DNA from: Oscillospiraceae bacterium
GTDB lineage: Bacteria; Bacillota; Clostridia; Oscillospirales; Oscillospiraceae
Direction: 5' to 3'
Length of the DNA stretch: 64,000 bases
Assembly: GCA_020025515.1 (NCBI GenBank)
Contig: JAHHRZ010000004.1
Location: 1-64,000, forward strand
In this document: piece by piece, positions 35,156-43,501 of the stretch
How positions within the stretch are numbered: the first letter of the stretch is position 1
How the letters are laid out: the number at the start of each line of letters is the position of its first letter
The notes under the pieces: generated by a model
Databases searched by the model: none
What the model was told of the DNA's origin: nothing
What the model saw: the letters and a program-made list of their open reading frames with translations, nothing else
Translations under genes and position numbers: made by a program

Positions 35156-36037
35156 TTATAGATTGCTTTCCTTCTGGTTGGCATTTTTTCTCAGGTAATT
35201 ACCGATGTTTGTGACGCACAGAAGGGTCACCACCAGAAAAATACCGGGAGTTAAAATGATCCACCAGGAGCCGGAGGACAGTGCTTTTTCGGAAAGGGAG
35301 AGCATACTGCCCCAGGAGATGATTTCCAGCGGGAGACCGATTCCCATAAAACTCAGTGTGGATTCGGCTCCAATGGCGCCCCGAATGTTCATTACCACCA
35401 TAAACATAATGCTGGAAATAAAGTTGGGGGTCAAATGCTTCCAGAGAATTCGGAAGAATCCTGCCCCCATGCATCTGGCGGCCACCACATATTCACTGTT
35501 GCGAATCTGCCGCACCTCGGTTCGCACAACCTTAGCGATGCTTGTCCAACTGGTGATACCGATGACCAGAGAAATGGTTTGAATATTGGCTTTTCCCAGA
35601 ATCGCCTGAATCAGGATGATGAGCAGAAGGTTGGGAATGCTGAGAAAAATTTCCGTCAGACGCATAAGTGCATCATCCAGCCATTTAGGGGACAAGCCGC
35701 TGATGGCTCCGAAGAGGATTGCAATGGCGGTGGAAATCAAAGTTGCAAAGAAGCCAATATACAGGGAAATGCGTCCGCCGTACCAGATCATGGAAAAGAT
35801 ATCCCGCCCCATGGTATCGGTGCCGAACCAAAACTCGGAATTCGGAGCCACGTTCGCATGATACAGGTCCATATAGGTAGGATCCTTCGGGATGAAGAGC
35901 TCGCAAAACAGGCACCCTAAAATAATCAGGCAGAGCAGGAAGATGGAGACCATCGGCTTTCCTTGGTACCATTTTTTTTGCTTCATTTGAGGTTCCGGGA
36001 TTTCCCGAATGCCCACCTGCACAAAAAGATTATCCAA
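35156..36037 (-). CDS. Opp/Nik-type ABC importer permease (OppC-like)
   Basis: A 293-residue permease with six spans: an N-terminal segment (about 29-48) and five more in 80-285. The entry motif FWFGTDTMGRDIFSMIWYGG is characteristic of the DppC/NikC branch. The EAA coupling loop is ARCMGAGFFRILWKHLTPN. It pairs with the preceding permease to form the channel of a peptide, nickel or metallophore importer. It is the last gene of a five-gene operon and overlaps the upstream gene by 8 bases. Confidence 0.92.
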   Translation of the reverse strand: MDNLFVQVGIREIPEPQMKQKKWYQGKPMVSIFLLCLIILGCLFCELFIPKDPTYMDLYHANVAPNSEFWFGTDTMGRDIFSMIWYGGRISLYIGFFATLISTAIAILFGAISGLSPKWLDDALMRLTEIFLSIPNLLLIILIQAILGKANIQTISLVIGITSWTSIAKVVRTEVRQIRNSEYVVAARCMGAGFFRILWKHLTPNFISSIMFMVVMNIRGAIGAESTLSFMGIGLPLEIISWGSMLSLSEKALSSGSWWIILTPGIFLVVTLLCVTNIGNYLRKNANQKESNL

Positions 36038-37040
36038 CTTCCGTCACCTCCGTGCTTTCCACGATCTCATTTTCCCGCATTCGGGGGTCAATTCGTTCGT
36101 TGATAATTTGGGCGATGATATTAAACAGAATCACCAGAGCACCGGAGAAAATGCACAGAATCATCAGCAGATTGTAGTCCTGATACCGGGCGCTTTCATA
36201 GGAAAGGGTGCCGATGCCGGGATAGGAGAACACAGTTTCCACAATGTAGGTGCCCCCCAGGATATGGGGAACTGAGATGGCCATAATGCTCAGATAGGAA
36301 GGGATAATATTTCTCAGACAGTGCTTAAACAGAATCCTTTTTTTGCTGAGTCCTTTGGATTTGGCCAGCAGGACATAGTCCGCCCGAACTTCTTCCAAAA
36401 GCTTGTTTCGTATCATATAGGCATAGTACCACAGATGGTTTAATACGGTGACGATCATGGGAAGAATCAGATGCACCGCCCGATCGGCAAGATCATTTTT
36501 GTTTCCCACAGAATAAGCACCGGAACTTGGGAGCCACCGAAGCTGAATGGAGAAAATCAAGATTAAGACCAGGGACAGCCAGAACTCAGGAATACAGGTG
36601 ATAATGGTGCCAACCTTGCAAAGGGTGCGATCCAGCCAGCCGTCCTCCCGCCAGACACATAGAATTCCCAAGCCAAGGGCACCGGCAAAAATCAGCAGAA
36701 AGCCAATGCCCCCAAGAATCAAAGTGTTTCCCAGACGCCCGCCAATGACTTCCATCACATCTTGCTTGTATTTGAAGGAAATTCCGAAATTTCCCTGCAA
36801 GGCATTTTGAAGCCAGCGGATGTACTGAATATGGATGGGGTCATTCAACCCCAGCTTTTCTTCGGCCCACTCTCGTTCTTCCGGTGTCATTCGTTCCACC
36901 CGTTCTCCGTAGTAGGAGACGAGAGGATCGCCGGGCGCCCAGCGGGAGATGTAGAAGGCAGCTACAGAAAGAATCAGAATGCTGAGCAAGAAAATTGCAA
37001 TCTTCTTGCTGTAATAAACAAAAGGATTTTTGCGAATCAT
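36030..37040 (-). CDS. Opp/Nik-type ABC importer permease (OppB-like)
   Basis: A 336-residue permease with an N-terminal span (about 12-32) and five spans in about 105-320. The DppB signature is FYISRWAPGDPLVSYYG, with ARSKGL-type coupling as LLAKSKGLSKKRILFKHCLRN. The substrate is undefined by sequence. It overlaps both neighbours (4 and 8 bases). Confidence 0.92.
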   Translation of the reverse strand: MIRKNPFVYYSKKIAIFLLSILILSVAAFYISRWAPGDPLVSYYGERVERMTPEEREWAEEKLGLNDPIHIQYIRWLQNALQGNFGISFKYKQDVMEVIGGRLGNTLILGGIGFLLIFAGALGLGILCVWREDGWLDRTLCKVGTIITCIPEFWLSLVLILIFSIQLRWLPSSGAYSVGNKNDLADRAVHLILPMIVTVLNHLWYYAYMIRNKLLEEVRADYVLLAKSKGLSKKRILFKHCLRNIIPSYLSIMAISVPHILGGTYIVETVFSYPGIGTLSYESARYQDYNLLMILCIFSGALVILFNIIAQIINERIDPRMRENEIVESTEVTEVG

Positions 37041-37933
37041 TTTGCACCGCCTTTCAGAACGAAATGGTCCGGAGATACTTCAACCAGCTGTCCATGGCGG
37101 TCAAACAGGTGTTCGTCAAACTCCTGAAGTACCCTTGCCCGCTCCAGCCGGGGGTCCGGGATGGGAATGGCAGACAGCAGAGATTTGGTATAGGCATGAA
37201 GAGGAGATTCAAACAGTTCTTTGGTGGGCGCAACTTCCACCAGCTTTCCGTGGTACATGACCCCGACCCGGTCGCACAGATATTTTACAACGGCCAAATC
37301 ATGGGCGATAAAGAGAACGGAGCATCCATGTTCCAGATTGCAGTGCTTCAGCAGGTTGATGATCTGCGCCTGAATGGACACATCCAGCGATGCGATGGGT
37401 TCGTCTGCAACCAGCAGAGCTGGCTCCATGGACAACGCTCTGGCAATGGCCACTCGCTGCCGCATGCCCCCGGAAAGCTGGGAGGGGTACTTGTCCAGAT
37501 AGCTGGCATCCAGTCCCACATAGCGCAGCTGAAATTCGGCTTCCTTCCGAAGAGAGCCTCTGGGCGGCTTGATGTGATGAATCTTCATAGGCTCGGAAAT
37601 CACATCGACAATTTTCATCCGCTGGTTCAGACTGGAGGTGGAGTCCTGAAAAATAATTTGCCGTGTGGTTTGGAGAAGCTTTCGATTCTGCCGATATTGT
37701 TTAGGCTCGCACACATCAATACCTTGATAGTAAATGTTCCCGGATGTAGGAGGATAGACATTCATGACGCATCGAGCCACCGTGGATTTCCCGGAACCGG
37801 ATTCTCCCACCAGGCCGAAAATCTCACCCTTCCGGATTTGAAAAGATACATCGTCTACGGCTTTGACGATTGCGGTTTTACTCAGTCGGAATTGGTGCGT
37901 AAGATGCTGTATGTCCAACAAAATCTCAGACAT
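37037..37933 (-). CDS. Opp/Nik-type ABC importer ATPase (OppF-like)
   Basis: A 298-residue ATPase with Walker A GLVGESGSGKSTVARC, signature QLSGGMRQRVAIARAL, Walker B LLVADEPIASLDVS and a switch His in FIAHDLAVVKYL. The C-terminal extension resembles the oligopeptide-transporter C-terminal domain but lacks its cysteine cluster. The ATG at 37933 follows GGAGG by 7 bases, inside the tail of the previous gene. Walker B is DEPIASLD rather than DEPTSALD. Confidence 0.93.
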   Translation of the reverse strand: MSEILLDIQHLTHQFRLSKTAIVKAVDDVSFQIRKGEIFGLVGESGSGKSTVARCVMNVYPPTSGNIYYQGIDVCEPKQYRQNRKLLQTTRQIIFQDSTSSLNQRMKIVDVISEPMKIHHIKPPRGSLRKEAEFQLRYVGLDASYLDKYPSQLSGGMRQRVAIARALSMEPALLVADEPIASLDVSIQAQIINLLKHCNLEHGCSVLFIAHDLAVVKYLCDRVGVMYHGKLVEVAPTKELFESPLHAYTKSLLSAIPIPDPRLERARVLQEFDEHLFDRHGQLVEVSPDHFVLKGGAK

Positions 37934-38942
37934 GGGCCAATCCTCCAATGGGTGGTGTGATTTTCGGGGCACGAGGGTCTAACAGCCAGGTGGCAGCATA
38001 GTGGCTGTCGCTAATCCGGAACATAGGGGGTTCCTGCTCATAATCAATGGCAAGGGCATATGGATTGCGGCTGGCAAATGCATCCCCCTTAGGGGGATCG
38101 ATCAGAACAGGGGGCATACCGGGAATGGTATGGAGTTTTTCGCCGACCTTTGCGTAAGAGGGGAGCGCCTGCATAAGTCCCCAGGTGTAGGGGTGTCTCG
38201 GATCATAGAAAATCTCTTCCGCTGTGCCGATCTCAACGATTTTTCCGGCATACATCACTGCCACCCGGTCGGCCACTCTGGCAACCACGCCCAGGTCGTG
38301 GGAAACCAGAATGGTAGCCGTTTCCAGCTTTTGCTGGATCTCCTTCAGAAGGTCCAGAATCTGCGCCTGGATGGTCACATCCAGGGCAGTGGTGGGCTCA
38401 TCGGCGAACAGAATTTTGGGATTGGAGGCCAACGCAATGGCCATAACACTGCGCTGACGCATACCGCCGGAAAAATTATATGGATATAGATGATACCGCT
38501 GCTTGGGGTCTTCAATGCCTACCAGGTCCATGAGTTCAATCACTCTTTGGAAAACATCTTCCTTTGTCATTCTGGGATTGTGAATCCGAACGGCTTCGGC
38601 AATCTGCTCTCCGATGGAGATTGTGGGATTTAGAGAGGTCATGGGGTCCTGAAAGACCATGGAAAACAGCTTTCCCCGAAGTTTTTCCATATCTCTCTGG
38701 GTATACCTGGTAATATCTGCCCCATTTGCAAAGATGGTTCCGCTTTTGATTGAGGCTTCTTTGGTCAGCAGCTTCATAATCGCCTTGCATAGCACACTTT
38801 TTCCGCAACCGGATTCCCCTACGATTGCCAGAACTTCACCTTTCTGAAGAGAGAAGGAGACATCCCGCACAGCTTGCAGCTCCCCCTGAGGAGTATGAAA
38901 GCTCACGGAGAGATTTTTGATTTCTAAGAGGTTTTCCATCAT
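37926..38942 (-). CDS. Opp/Nik-type ABC importer ATPase (OppD-like)
   Basis: A 338-residue ATPase with Walker A IVGESGCGKSVLCKA, signature NFSGGMRQRSVMAIAL, Walker B ILFADEPTTALDV and a C-terminal oligopeptide/dipeptide domain (MYAGKIVEIGTAEEIF, then HPYTWGLMQALPS). The two starting ATGs are consecutive. No strong ribosome binding site is seen. It follows the substrate-binding gene after a hairpin (38965-38987), which may lower expression relative to the binding protein. Confidence 0.93.
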   Translation of the reverse strand: MMENLLEIKNLSVSFHTPQGELQAVRDVSFSLQKGEVLAIVGESGCGKSVLCKAIMKLLTKEASIKSGTIFANGADITRYTQRDMEKLRGKLFSMVFQDPMTSLNPTISIGEQIAEAVRIHNPRMTKEDVFQRVIELMDLVGIEDPKQRYHLYPYNFSGGMRQRSVMAIALASNPKILFADEPTTALDVTIQAQILDLLKEIQQKLETATILVSHDLGVVARVADRVAVMYAGKIVEIGTAEEIFYDPRHPYTWGLMQALPSYAKVGEKLHTIPGMPPVLIDPPKGDAFASRNPYALAIDYEQEPPMFRISDSHYAATWLLDPRAPKITPPIGGLAHV

Positions 38943-38964
38943 TCAATCACCATAAGCGCAGGAT

Positions 38965-38987
38965 AAGGGGCTGGTAACCAGCCCCTT
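38965..38987 (-). terminator. Intra-operon hairpin after the binding-protein gene
   Basis: AAGGGGCTGG pairs with CCAGCCCCTT around a 3-nt loop, without a proper T tract. It probably stabilises or partly terminates the binding-protein transcript. Confidence 0.55.
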
Positions 38988-39011
38988 TCCTGTATCTGTT
39001 TTTGTTTCTGT

Positions 39012-40556
39012 TTACCCTTCCATGGTCCATTCGGCGACATTCCAGAAAATGCCCACACCATGGTGGCCCATGATGGTATCGGGATCGATTCCCTTGATGT
39101 TGGAGGAGGCCACATAGTCCGCATCAATGTAGCAAATAAAGGCATATGCAGGATCATTGGCCAGTTCTACCTGGAAGTTATTGTAAGCTTCCGCACGCTT
39201 TGCTGTGTCATCAGTCTGACGAGCTTCGGTCAGGTACTGATCCACCTTGGCGTTGGAATAGCCGGAATAGTTGGCGCCCTTGTCTGTGCCAAAGACTTTA
39301 TAAGTGTGATCGTCGGCATCAAAGGGACTGCCCCAACCAATGAGGAAGGCCATCTGACCGGCCCAGTCCACCTTTTCGGGAACCTCTACGGTGCAGTCAA
39401 TTCCAATCTGGCGCAGCTGCTGTGCGGCCGCCTGGGCCATGTCGATTCTCACCTGGTCGCCGGCACTTACGCTGATTACAAAGCCGATTTCTTTGCCGTT
39501 GCGCTCATAGATACCGTTTGTTCCCATGGTGCATCCGGCATCTTCAAGAATTTGCTTGGCTTTCTCGGGATTGTAAGTATACTGCTCCACGTTCTCATTA
39601 TTATAGATATTACGCTGCAGAGGGCCATAGGCAAGGATGCCATGTCCCAAAACTACGGTGTCCAAAATGGCCTGACGATCCAGACCATAGCAAATTGCGG
39701 GAATAATATCCTTATTTTCCTTCCAGTAAGGATTCTGGAAGTTGAACATGATGCCGCGGTAATCAGCGGTCTTCATGTTGTACACGGTATAGCCTTCCTG
39801 ATCTGCAAATTTTTCGGAATCCTTAGGAGTCAGGTGCGCCAGATTCAGCTCCCCGGATTGCATCTGCATGGCCTTGGCATTGTCATCGGGGACAATCTTA
39901 AAGATGATCTTGTCAATGTTGGCAGCACCCTTAAAATAGTCATCATTCTTGGTGAGCACAATGGCCTGACCCTCGTCCCAGCTGTCCAGCTTGTAGGGGC
40001 CGGTGCCAATGGGCTTGCGGAAGAACTCAGAGGACTGGAAGTCCTGACCCTCCAGCAGGTGCTTGGGAAGGATGCCCATGGTCATATAGTCCAAAAACGC
40101 AACATTGGGGGCAGCCAGTTGGAAGGAGATGGTGTGGTCATCCAAAACCGTGATGGCTTTCACATCTTCATAGTTGGGAGCATTCTCAGAACCATTTTCC
40201 GGGTCCATGATGGCCTCAATGGTGAACCTGACATCCTCAGCGGTGAACGGTTCTCCATCGTGCCACTTTACATTCTCTTCCAGATGGAAGGTATAGGTAC
40301 AGCTGTCGTTGTCGAATTCCCAGTTTTTTGCAAGACCGGGTATGACCTGATTCTTGCCGTCATGGGCGGTCAGACCATTGAAGAGCAGGATATTGATCTC
40401 CCCATGCTCGTCCATGGCAGGGTTGATTCTGGTATAATCTCCTGAGCCATAAACCAGCGTGTTTTCCTTTCCTTTTTCCTTTCCACCATCTTGACCGCAG
40501 GCCGCCAGCGAGAGCAACAAGACGAAGGTCAGAAGAAAGCATAGGATCTTTTTCAT
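39012..40556 (-). CDS. ABC importer substrate-binding lipoprotein (SBP_bac_5 family)
   Basis: A 514-residue lipoprotein. The signal peptide ends at the lipobox LAAC (Cys20, LLSLAACGQDG). The family-5 solute-binding fold follows, with the LVYGSGDYTRINPAMDEHGE and GLTAHDGKNQVIPGLAKNWE start and the WHDGEPFTAEDVRFTIEAIM motif. Such proteins bind peptides, nickel chelates or metallophores. The neighbouring Fur-family regulator and zinc-importer genes make a metal complex a reasonable guess. The five-gene operon has a promoter at 40656-40684. Confidence 0.92.
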   Translation of the reverse strand: MKKILCFLLTFVLLLSLAACGQDGGKEKGKENTLVYGSGDYTRINPAMDEHGEINILLFNGLTAHDGKNQVIPGLAKNWEFDNDSCTYTFHLEENVKWHDGEPFTAEDVRFTIEAIMDPENGSENAPNYEDVKAITVLDDHTISFQLAAPNVAFLDYMTMGILPKHLLEGQDFQSSEFFRKPIGTGPYKLDSWDEGQAIVLTKNDDYFKGAANIDKIIFKIVPDDNAKAMQMQSGELNLAHLTPKDSEKFADQEGYTVYNMKTADYRGIMFNFQNPYWKENKDIIPAICYGLDRQAILDTVVLGHGILAYGPLQRNIYNNENVEQYTYNPEKAKQILEDAGCTMGTNGIYERNGKEIGFVISVSAGDQVRIDMAQAAAQQLRQIGIDCTVEVPEKVDWAGQMAFLIGWGSPFDADDHTYKVFGTDKGANYSGYSNAKVDQYLTEARQTDDTAKRAEAYNNFQVELANDPAYAFICYIDADYVASSNIKGIDPDTIMGHHGVGIFWNVAEWTMEG

Positions 40557-40655
40557 GCAAATTACCTCCTACATGTATATTCTTAGAGGATTTTAGCAAA
40601 AAAGCAACTTGCGCACAAGCGGGGTGGGGGGATATTTGGCCACGATTCTTATGAG

Positions 40656-40684
40656 ATTATAAAATACTTCGCACAATATGACAA
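40656..40684 (-). promoter_or_regulatory. Promoter of the Opp-type operon
   Basis: On the minus strand, TTGTCA and TATAAT are separated by 17 bp. The spacer carries TGCGAA, a single half-site of the nearby palindrome. Confidence 0.7.
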
Positions 40685-40730
40685 TAGACTTTTGAAAAAA
40701 TGGCACAGAGGAAAAAAGCTGGCATATCAC

Positions 40731-40784
40731 TTGACTTAATTCTCCATGTGTAGTAATATAATTTGCGAATGGTTCGCAAATTAT
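40731..40784 (+). promoter_or_regulatory. Promoter and palindromic operator of the Fur-family regulator
   Basis: TTGACT (40731-40736), 17 bp and TAATAT (40754-40759). The perfect palindrome ATAATTTGCGAA (40758-40769), TGG, TTCGCAAATTAT (40773-40784) covers the -10 and start site. It has the size and A/T-flanked symmetry of Fur/Zur boxes, so autorepression is likely. Confidence 0.8.
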
Positions 40785-40798
40785 AGGAGGCAATCACA

Positions 40799-41200
40799 AT
40801 GGCATATAAGACCGCACAGCGCACCTGTCTTTATGATTTTTTGAAAGGACATCCTCACAGCTACTTTACTGTAAAGCAAATTGTAGAATCACTCTCTGCC
40901 AGTGGTGCCGATATCAGTATCAGTGCAATATATAGAAATCTTTCTGATCTCATAGAGATGGGATCCATTAAAAAAGCAGCAAACAAGAATGGTCGAGAGG
41001 CGTATTATCGATATGTGGATAGTGATGTATGCCGTAATGAAATTCATATTTCCTGTTCCATATGCGGAAAGATCTTTCATATGAACCACACGTTATCCGA
41101 CTTCATTGAAGAACAACTTATGCAGGAAAGCGGATTCCAGTTGGATAAAAGCAAAACGTGCATTTTAGGCATTTGTAAAGAATGTAGAGCAAATAGATAG
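40799..41200 (+). CDS. Fur-family metalloregulator (Zur-like)
   Basis: A 133-residue regulator with an N-terminal winged helix (about 1-75, ISAIYRNLSDLIEMG as recognition region) and a metal dimerisation domain. Structural zinc cysteines are CSIC (about 93-96) and CKEC (about 128-131), with His-rich HISCSICGKIFHMNH between. AGGAGG lies 8 bases before the ATG. Zinc is the likely effector because znuABC follows, though Fur, Zur and PerR cannot be separated by sequence alone. Confidence 0.88.
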   Translation: MAYKTAQRTCLYDFLKGHPHSYFTVKQIVESLSASGADISISAIYRNLSDLIEMGSIKKAANKNGREAYYRYVDSDVCRNEIHISCSICGKIFHMNHTLSDFIEEQLMQESGFQLDKSKTCILGICKECRANR

Positions 41201-41277
41201 CGGATTGATGTCCCGCTGCCAGCGTTCGGACTTGGAAATACCGGGTGCTTCGTGCATTTTGAGAGAGAGGTGAGAAC

Positions 41278-41574
41278 ATGAAAAAGTACACCCGTTTTGT
41301 TGCCGTATTGCTATGCGCAATGATGGTGATGTCATTTATGCTTTCTGCTGCTTTCATCATTACTTATGCAGACCATAATTGCATCGGTCATGACTGTGAG
41401 ATTTGTCACGATATTCAGCGCTGCCAACAGGCATTGAAAAAAACTTCGCTGGATGCAGCGGTTTGGGTCGGTCTTGCTGTTATCGAACTATTTTATGTTC
41501 TCCTTATTATAGATTCCTGCGACAATCAAACTGATGATACATTAGTAAGTATGAAAATCAAGCTTTCGTGTTAA
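41278..41574 (+). CDS. 98-aa Cys/His membrane protein in the zinc operon
   Basis: Two membrane segments (about 9-31 and 59-81) flank a loop ADHNCIGHDCEICHDIQRC that holds four Cys and three His. This is the sort of loop that binds zinc or another metal outside the cell. GAGAGGTGAGAAC precedes the ATG. It lies between the regulator and the metal-binding protein gene, so a role in zinc handling is proposed. I do not recognise a named family. Confidence 0.75.
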   Translation: MKKYTRFVAVLLCAMMVMSFMLSAAFIITYADHNCIGHDCEICHDIQRCQQALKKTSLDAAVWVGLAVIELFYVLLIIDSCDNQTDDTLVSMKIKLSC

Positions 41575-41597
41575 ATCAAGTGTTTTCTCAATCAAAA

Positions 41598-41619
41598 GAC
41601 TGTTGAAAAATCAACAGTC
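41598..41619 (+). terminator. Hairpin between the 98-aa gene and znuA
   Basis: GACTGTTGA pairs with TCAACAGTC around AAAA. A T run follows only about 15 bases later, so it is a weak terminator or a processing site. Confidence 0.45.
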
Positions 41620-41655
41620 AAGCTTGTTGTACACTTTTTTACATGGAGGCTAAAT

Positions 41656-42768
41656 ATGAAAAAAATAATTTCTGTGCTTTTGAGCATTATGCTCCTGACG
41701 ACGCTGTTTACTGGCTGTGGTGATAACAAAGGCGATACAAACGTGGCATCAGATCAAGGAGACAAGTTAAAGGTTGTAACCACCATTTTCCCTGTGTACG
41801 ATTGGGCTCGTGAAATCGTGGGGGAGAATAGCGAGTATGTGGATCTGACGCTGCTATTGAAAAATGGTGTTGATCTGCACAGCTACCAGCCCTCTTCTGA
41901 GGATTTGGCCGCAATCGCTGACGCTGATGTATTCGTATATGTAGGCGGACATTCTGATTCCTGGGTGGAAGACGCACTCAAAAATGAATCAAATCCAGAT
42001 CGTATCACCATCAATTTATTTGAAGTTCTGGACGGCAGTCTGAAACCATTGGTAATGACCGAGGGAATGGAAGATGCCCACAATCATCATGATGATGACC
42101 ATGAGGAGCATACCCACAACCACGATGACCACGACCATGACCACGACGAGCATGACCACAACCACGATGACCACGACCATGACCATGAGGAGCATGACCA
42201 CGATGACCATGAACATCACCACCATGACGGGGAGAACGATGAACATGTGTGGCTGTCTTTGCCCAGAGCCAGGACTGCGGTTCATGCCATTGCCGATGAA
42301 TTTGCAAAGGCCGATCCCGATCATGCAGAGATTTATCAGACCAACGCACAGAACTATGAAGCGGAGCTGAATGACTTGGATCAGCAATTCCGTGAAGTTT
42401 CGGCATCCGGACAGGTGGACACATTGGTGTTTGCGGACCGCTTTCCTTTTTTCTATCTGGCAGATGATTATGGTCTGAACTACTATGCAGCATTTACCGG
42501 ATGCGCTGCGGAATCGGAAGCCAGCTTTGAAACAGTTGCATTGCTGGCGCAGAAAATTGATGAGCTTGGGGTAAAAAATGTAATTACCATGGAAAACAGA
42601 TCCCATAGGATTCCGGAAACCATAATTGAAAGTACGAAATCCAAAAATCAGGACATCCTTGTCATGAACTCGTTGCAGTCTGTTACAGAAACACAAATTG
42701 CCGAAGGGTTGACTTACCTGAATGTCATGAAGTCCAATTTGGATGTCCTGAAAGCCGCTTTGCAGTAA
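41656..42768 (+). CDS. znuA: Zinc ABC transporter substrate-binding lipoprotein
   Basis: A 370-residue cluster A-I metal-binding lipoprotein. The signal peptide ends in the lipobox FTGC (Cys22). KVVTTIFPVYDWAREIVG is the N-terminal core. Metal-ligand His occur in LHSYQPS, and an extremely His/Asp-rich insertion follows (about residues 140-195; more than 20 His, in HDHDHDEHDHNHDDH-type runs) before NDEHVWLSLPRA. Such a loop is typical of zinc-specific members. The family also carries manganese and iron proteins, so zinc is inferred from loop and neighbours. RBS: TGGAGGC. Confidence 0.95.
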   Translation: MKKIISVLLSIMLLTTLFTGCGDNKGDTNVASDQGDKLKVVTTIFPVYDWAREIVGENSEYVDLTLLLKNGVDLHSYQPSSEDLAAIADADVFVYVGGHSDSWVEDALKNESNPDRITINLFEVLDGSLKPLVMTEGMEDAHNHHDDDHEEHTHNHDDHDHDHDEHDHNHDDHDHDHEEHDHDDHEHHHHDGENDEHVWLSLPRARTAVHAIADEFAKADPDHAEIYQTNAQNYEAELNDLDQQFREVSASGQVDTLVFADRFPFFYLADDYGLNYYAAFTGCAAESEASFETVALLAQKIDELGVKNVITMENRSHRIPETIIESTKSKNQDILVMNSLQSVTETQIAEGLTYLNVMKSNLDVLKAALQ

Positions 42769-42787
42769 GTCACGGAGGGCATATATT

Positions 42788-43501
42788 ATGGCACTGCTTT
42801 CTTGCAAAGATGTTACGTTGGGATATGGTTCATCAAAAATTACAGAACATCTCTCGTTTCAGGTGAATGAAAATGATTACTTGTGTATCGTAGGGGAAAA
42901 TGGCTCCGGGAAAAGCACCCTTATGAAAACCTGTTTGGGCTTGCTTCGCCCTCTTTCGGGCAGCATTGTGTTTGGGGACGGACTAAAGGCAACAGAAATC
43001 GGATATCTTCCACAGCAAACTGCCATTCAAAGAGATTTTCCGGCATCCTGCCAAGAAATTGTGTTGTCCGGTTGCCTGAATCAGTGCGGATTGCGCCCGT
43101 TTTACAGCAAAGAGGAGAAGCGGAGGGCAGCCCAAAACATGGAAAGAATGGGGATCTCTCATTTGTCAAAACGCTGCTACAGAGAACTGTCCGGCGGCCA
43201 GCAGCAAAGAGTACTGCTGGCCCGAGCCCTCTGCGCAACGAGAAAATTCCTTCTTCTGGATGAACCTGCGGCAGGGTTAGACCCGAATGCAGCGGCCCAA
43301 ATGCACACACTGATTCAACAGCTGAACAAAAGCGGAATTACAATCATGATGATTACCCACGACATTACCGGGGTCATTCACCATGCAACGCACATTCTCC
43401 ACTTTGACAGTCAGAAAATCGTTTGGGAAACAAACGCACAGAGACAGAAGGCTGCGCCTGCTCCGTGCGTGTGTCCCCGCCATACGGAGGTGCGGTCATG
43501 A
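42788..43501 (+). CDS. znuC: Zinc ABC transporter ATPase
   Basis: A 237-residue ATPase with Walker A VGENGSGKSTLMKTCLG, signature LSGGQQQRVLLARAL, Walker B FLLLDEPAAGLDP and switch His in MITHD. The gene ends in an ATGA overlap with the permease. It is in order with znuA and znuB, which sets the function. Confidence 0.94.
   Translation: MALLSCKDVTLGYGSSKITEHLSFQVNENDYLCIVGENGSGKSTLMKTCLGLLRPLSGSIVFGDGLKATEIGYLPQQTAIQRDFPASCQEIVLSGCLNQCGLRPFYSKEEKRRAAQNMERMGISHLSKRCYRELSGGQQQRVLLARALCATRKFLLLDEPAAGLDPNAAAQMHTLIQQLNKSGITIMMITHDITGVIHHATHILHFDSQKIVWETNAQRQKAAPAPCVCPRHTEVRS

Noticed and set aside
39060..40445. A 461-codon open frame on the plus strand over the substrate-binding protein gene
   Set aside because: It mirrors a clear SBP_bac_5 lipoprotein; there is no start signal and no recognisable protein.
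42073..42235. Tandem DNA repeats in the middle of znuA
   Set aside because: They simply encode the His/Asp-rich zinc loop of the binding protein; they are not a separate repeat element or CRISPR.
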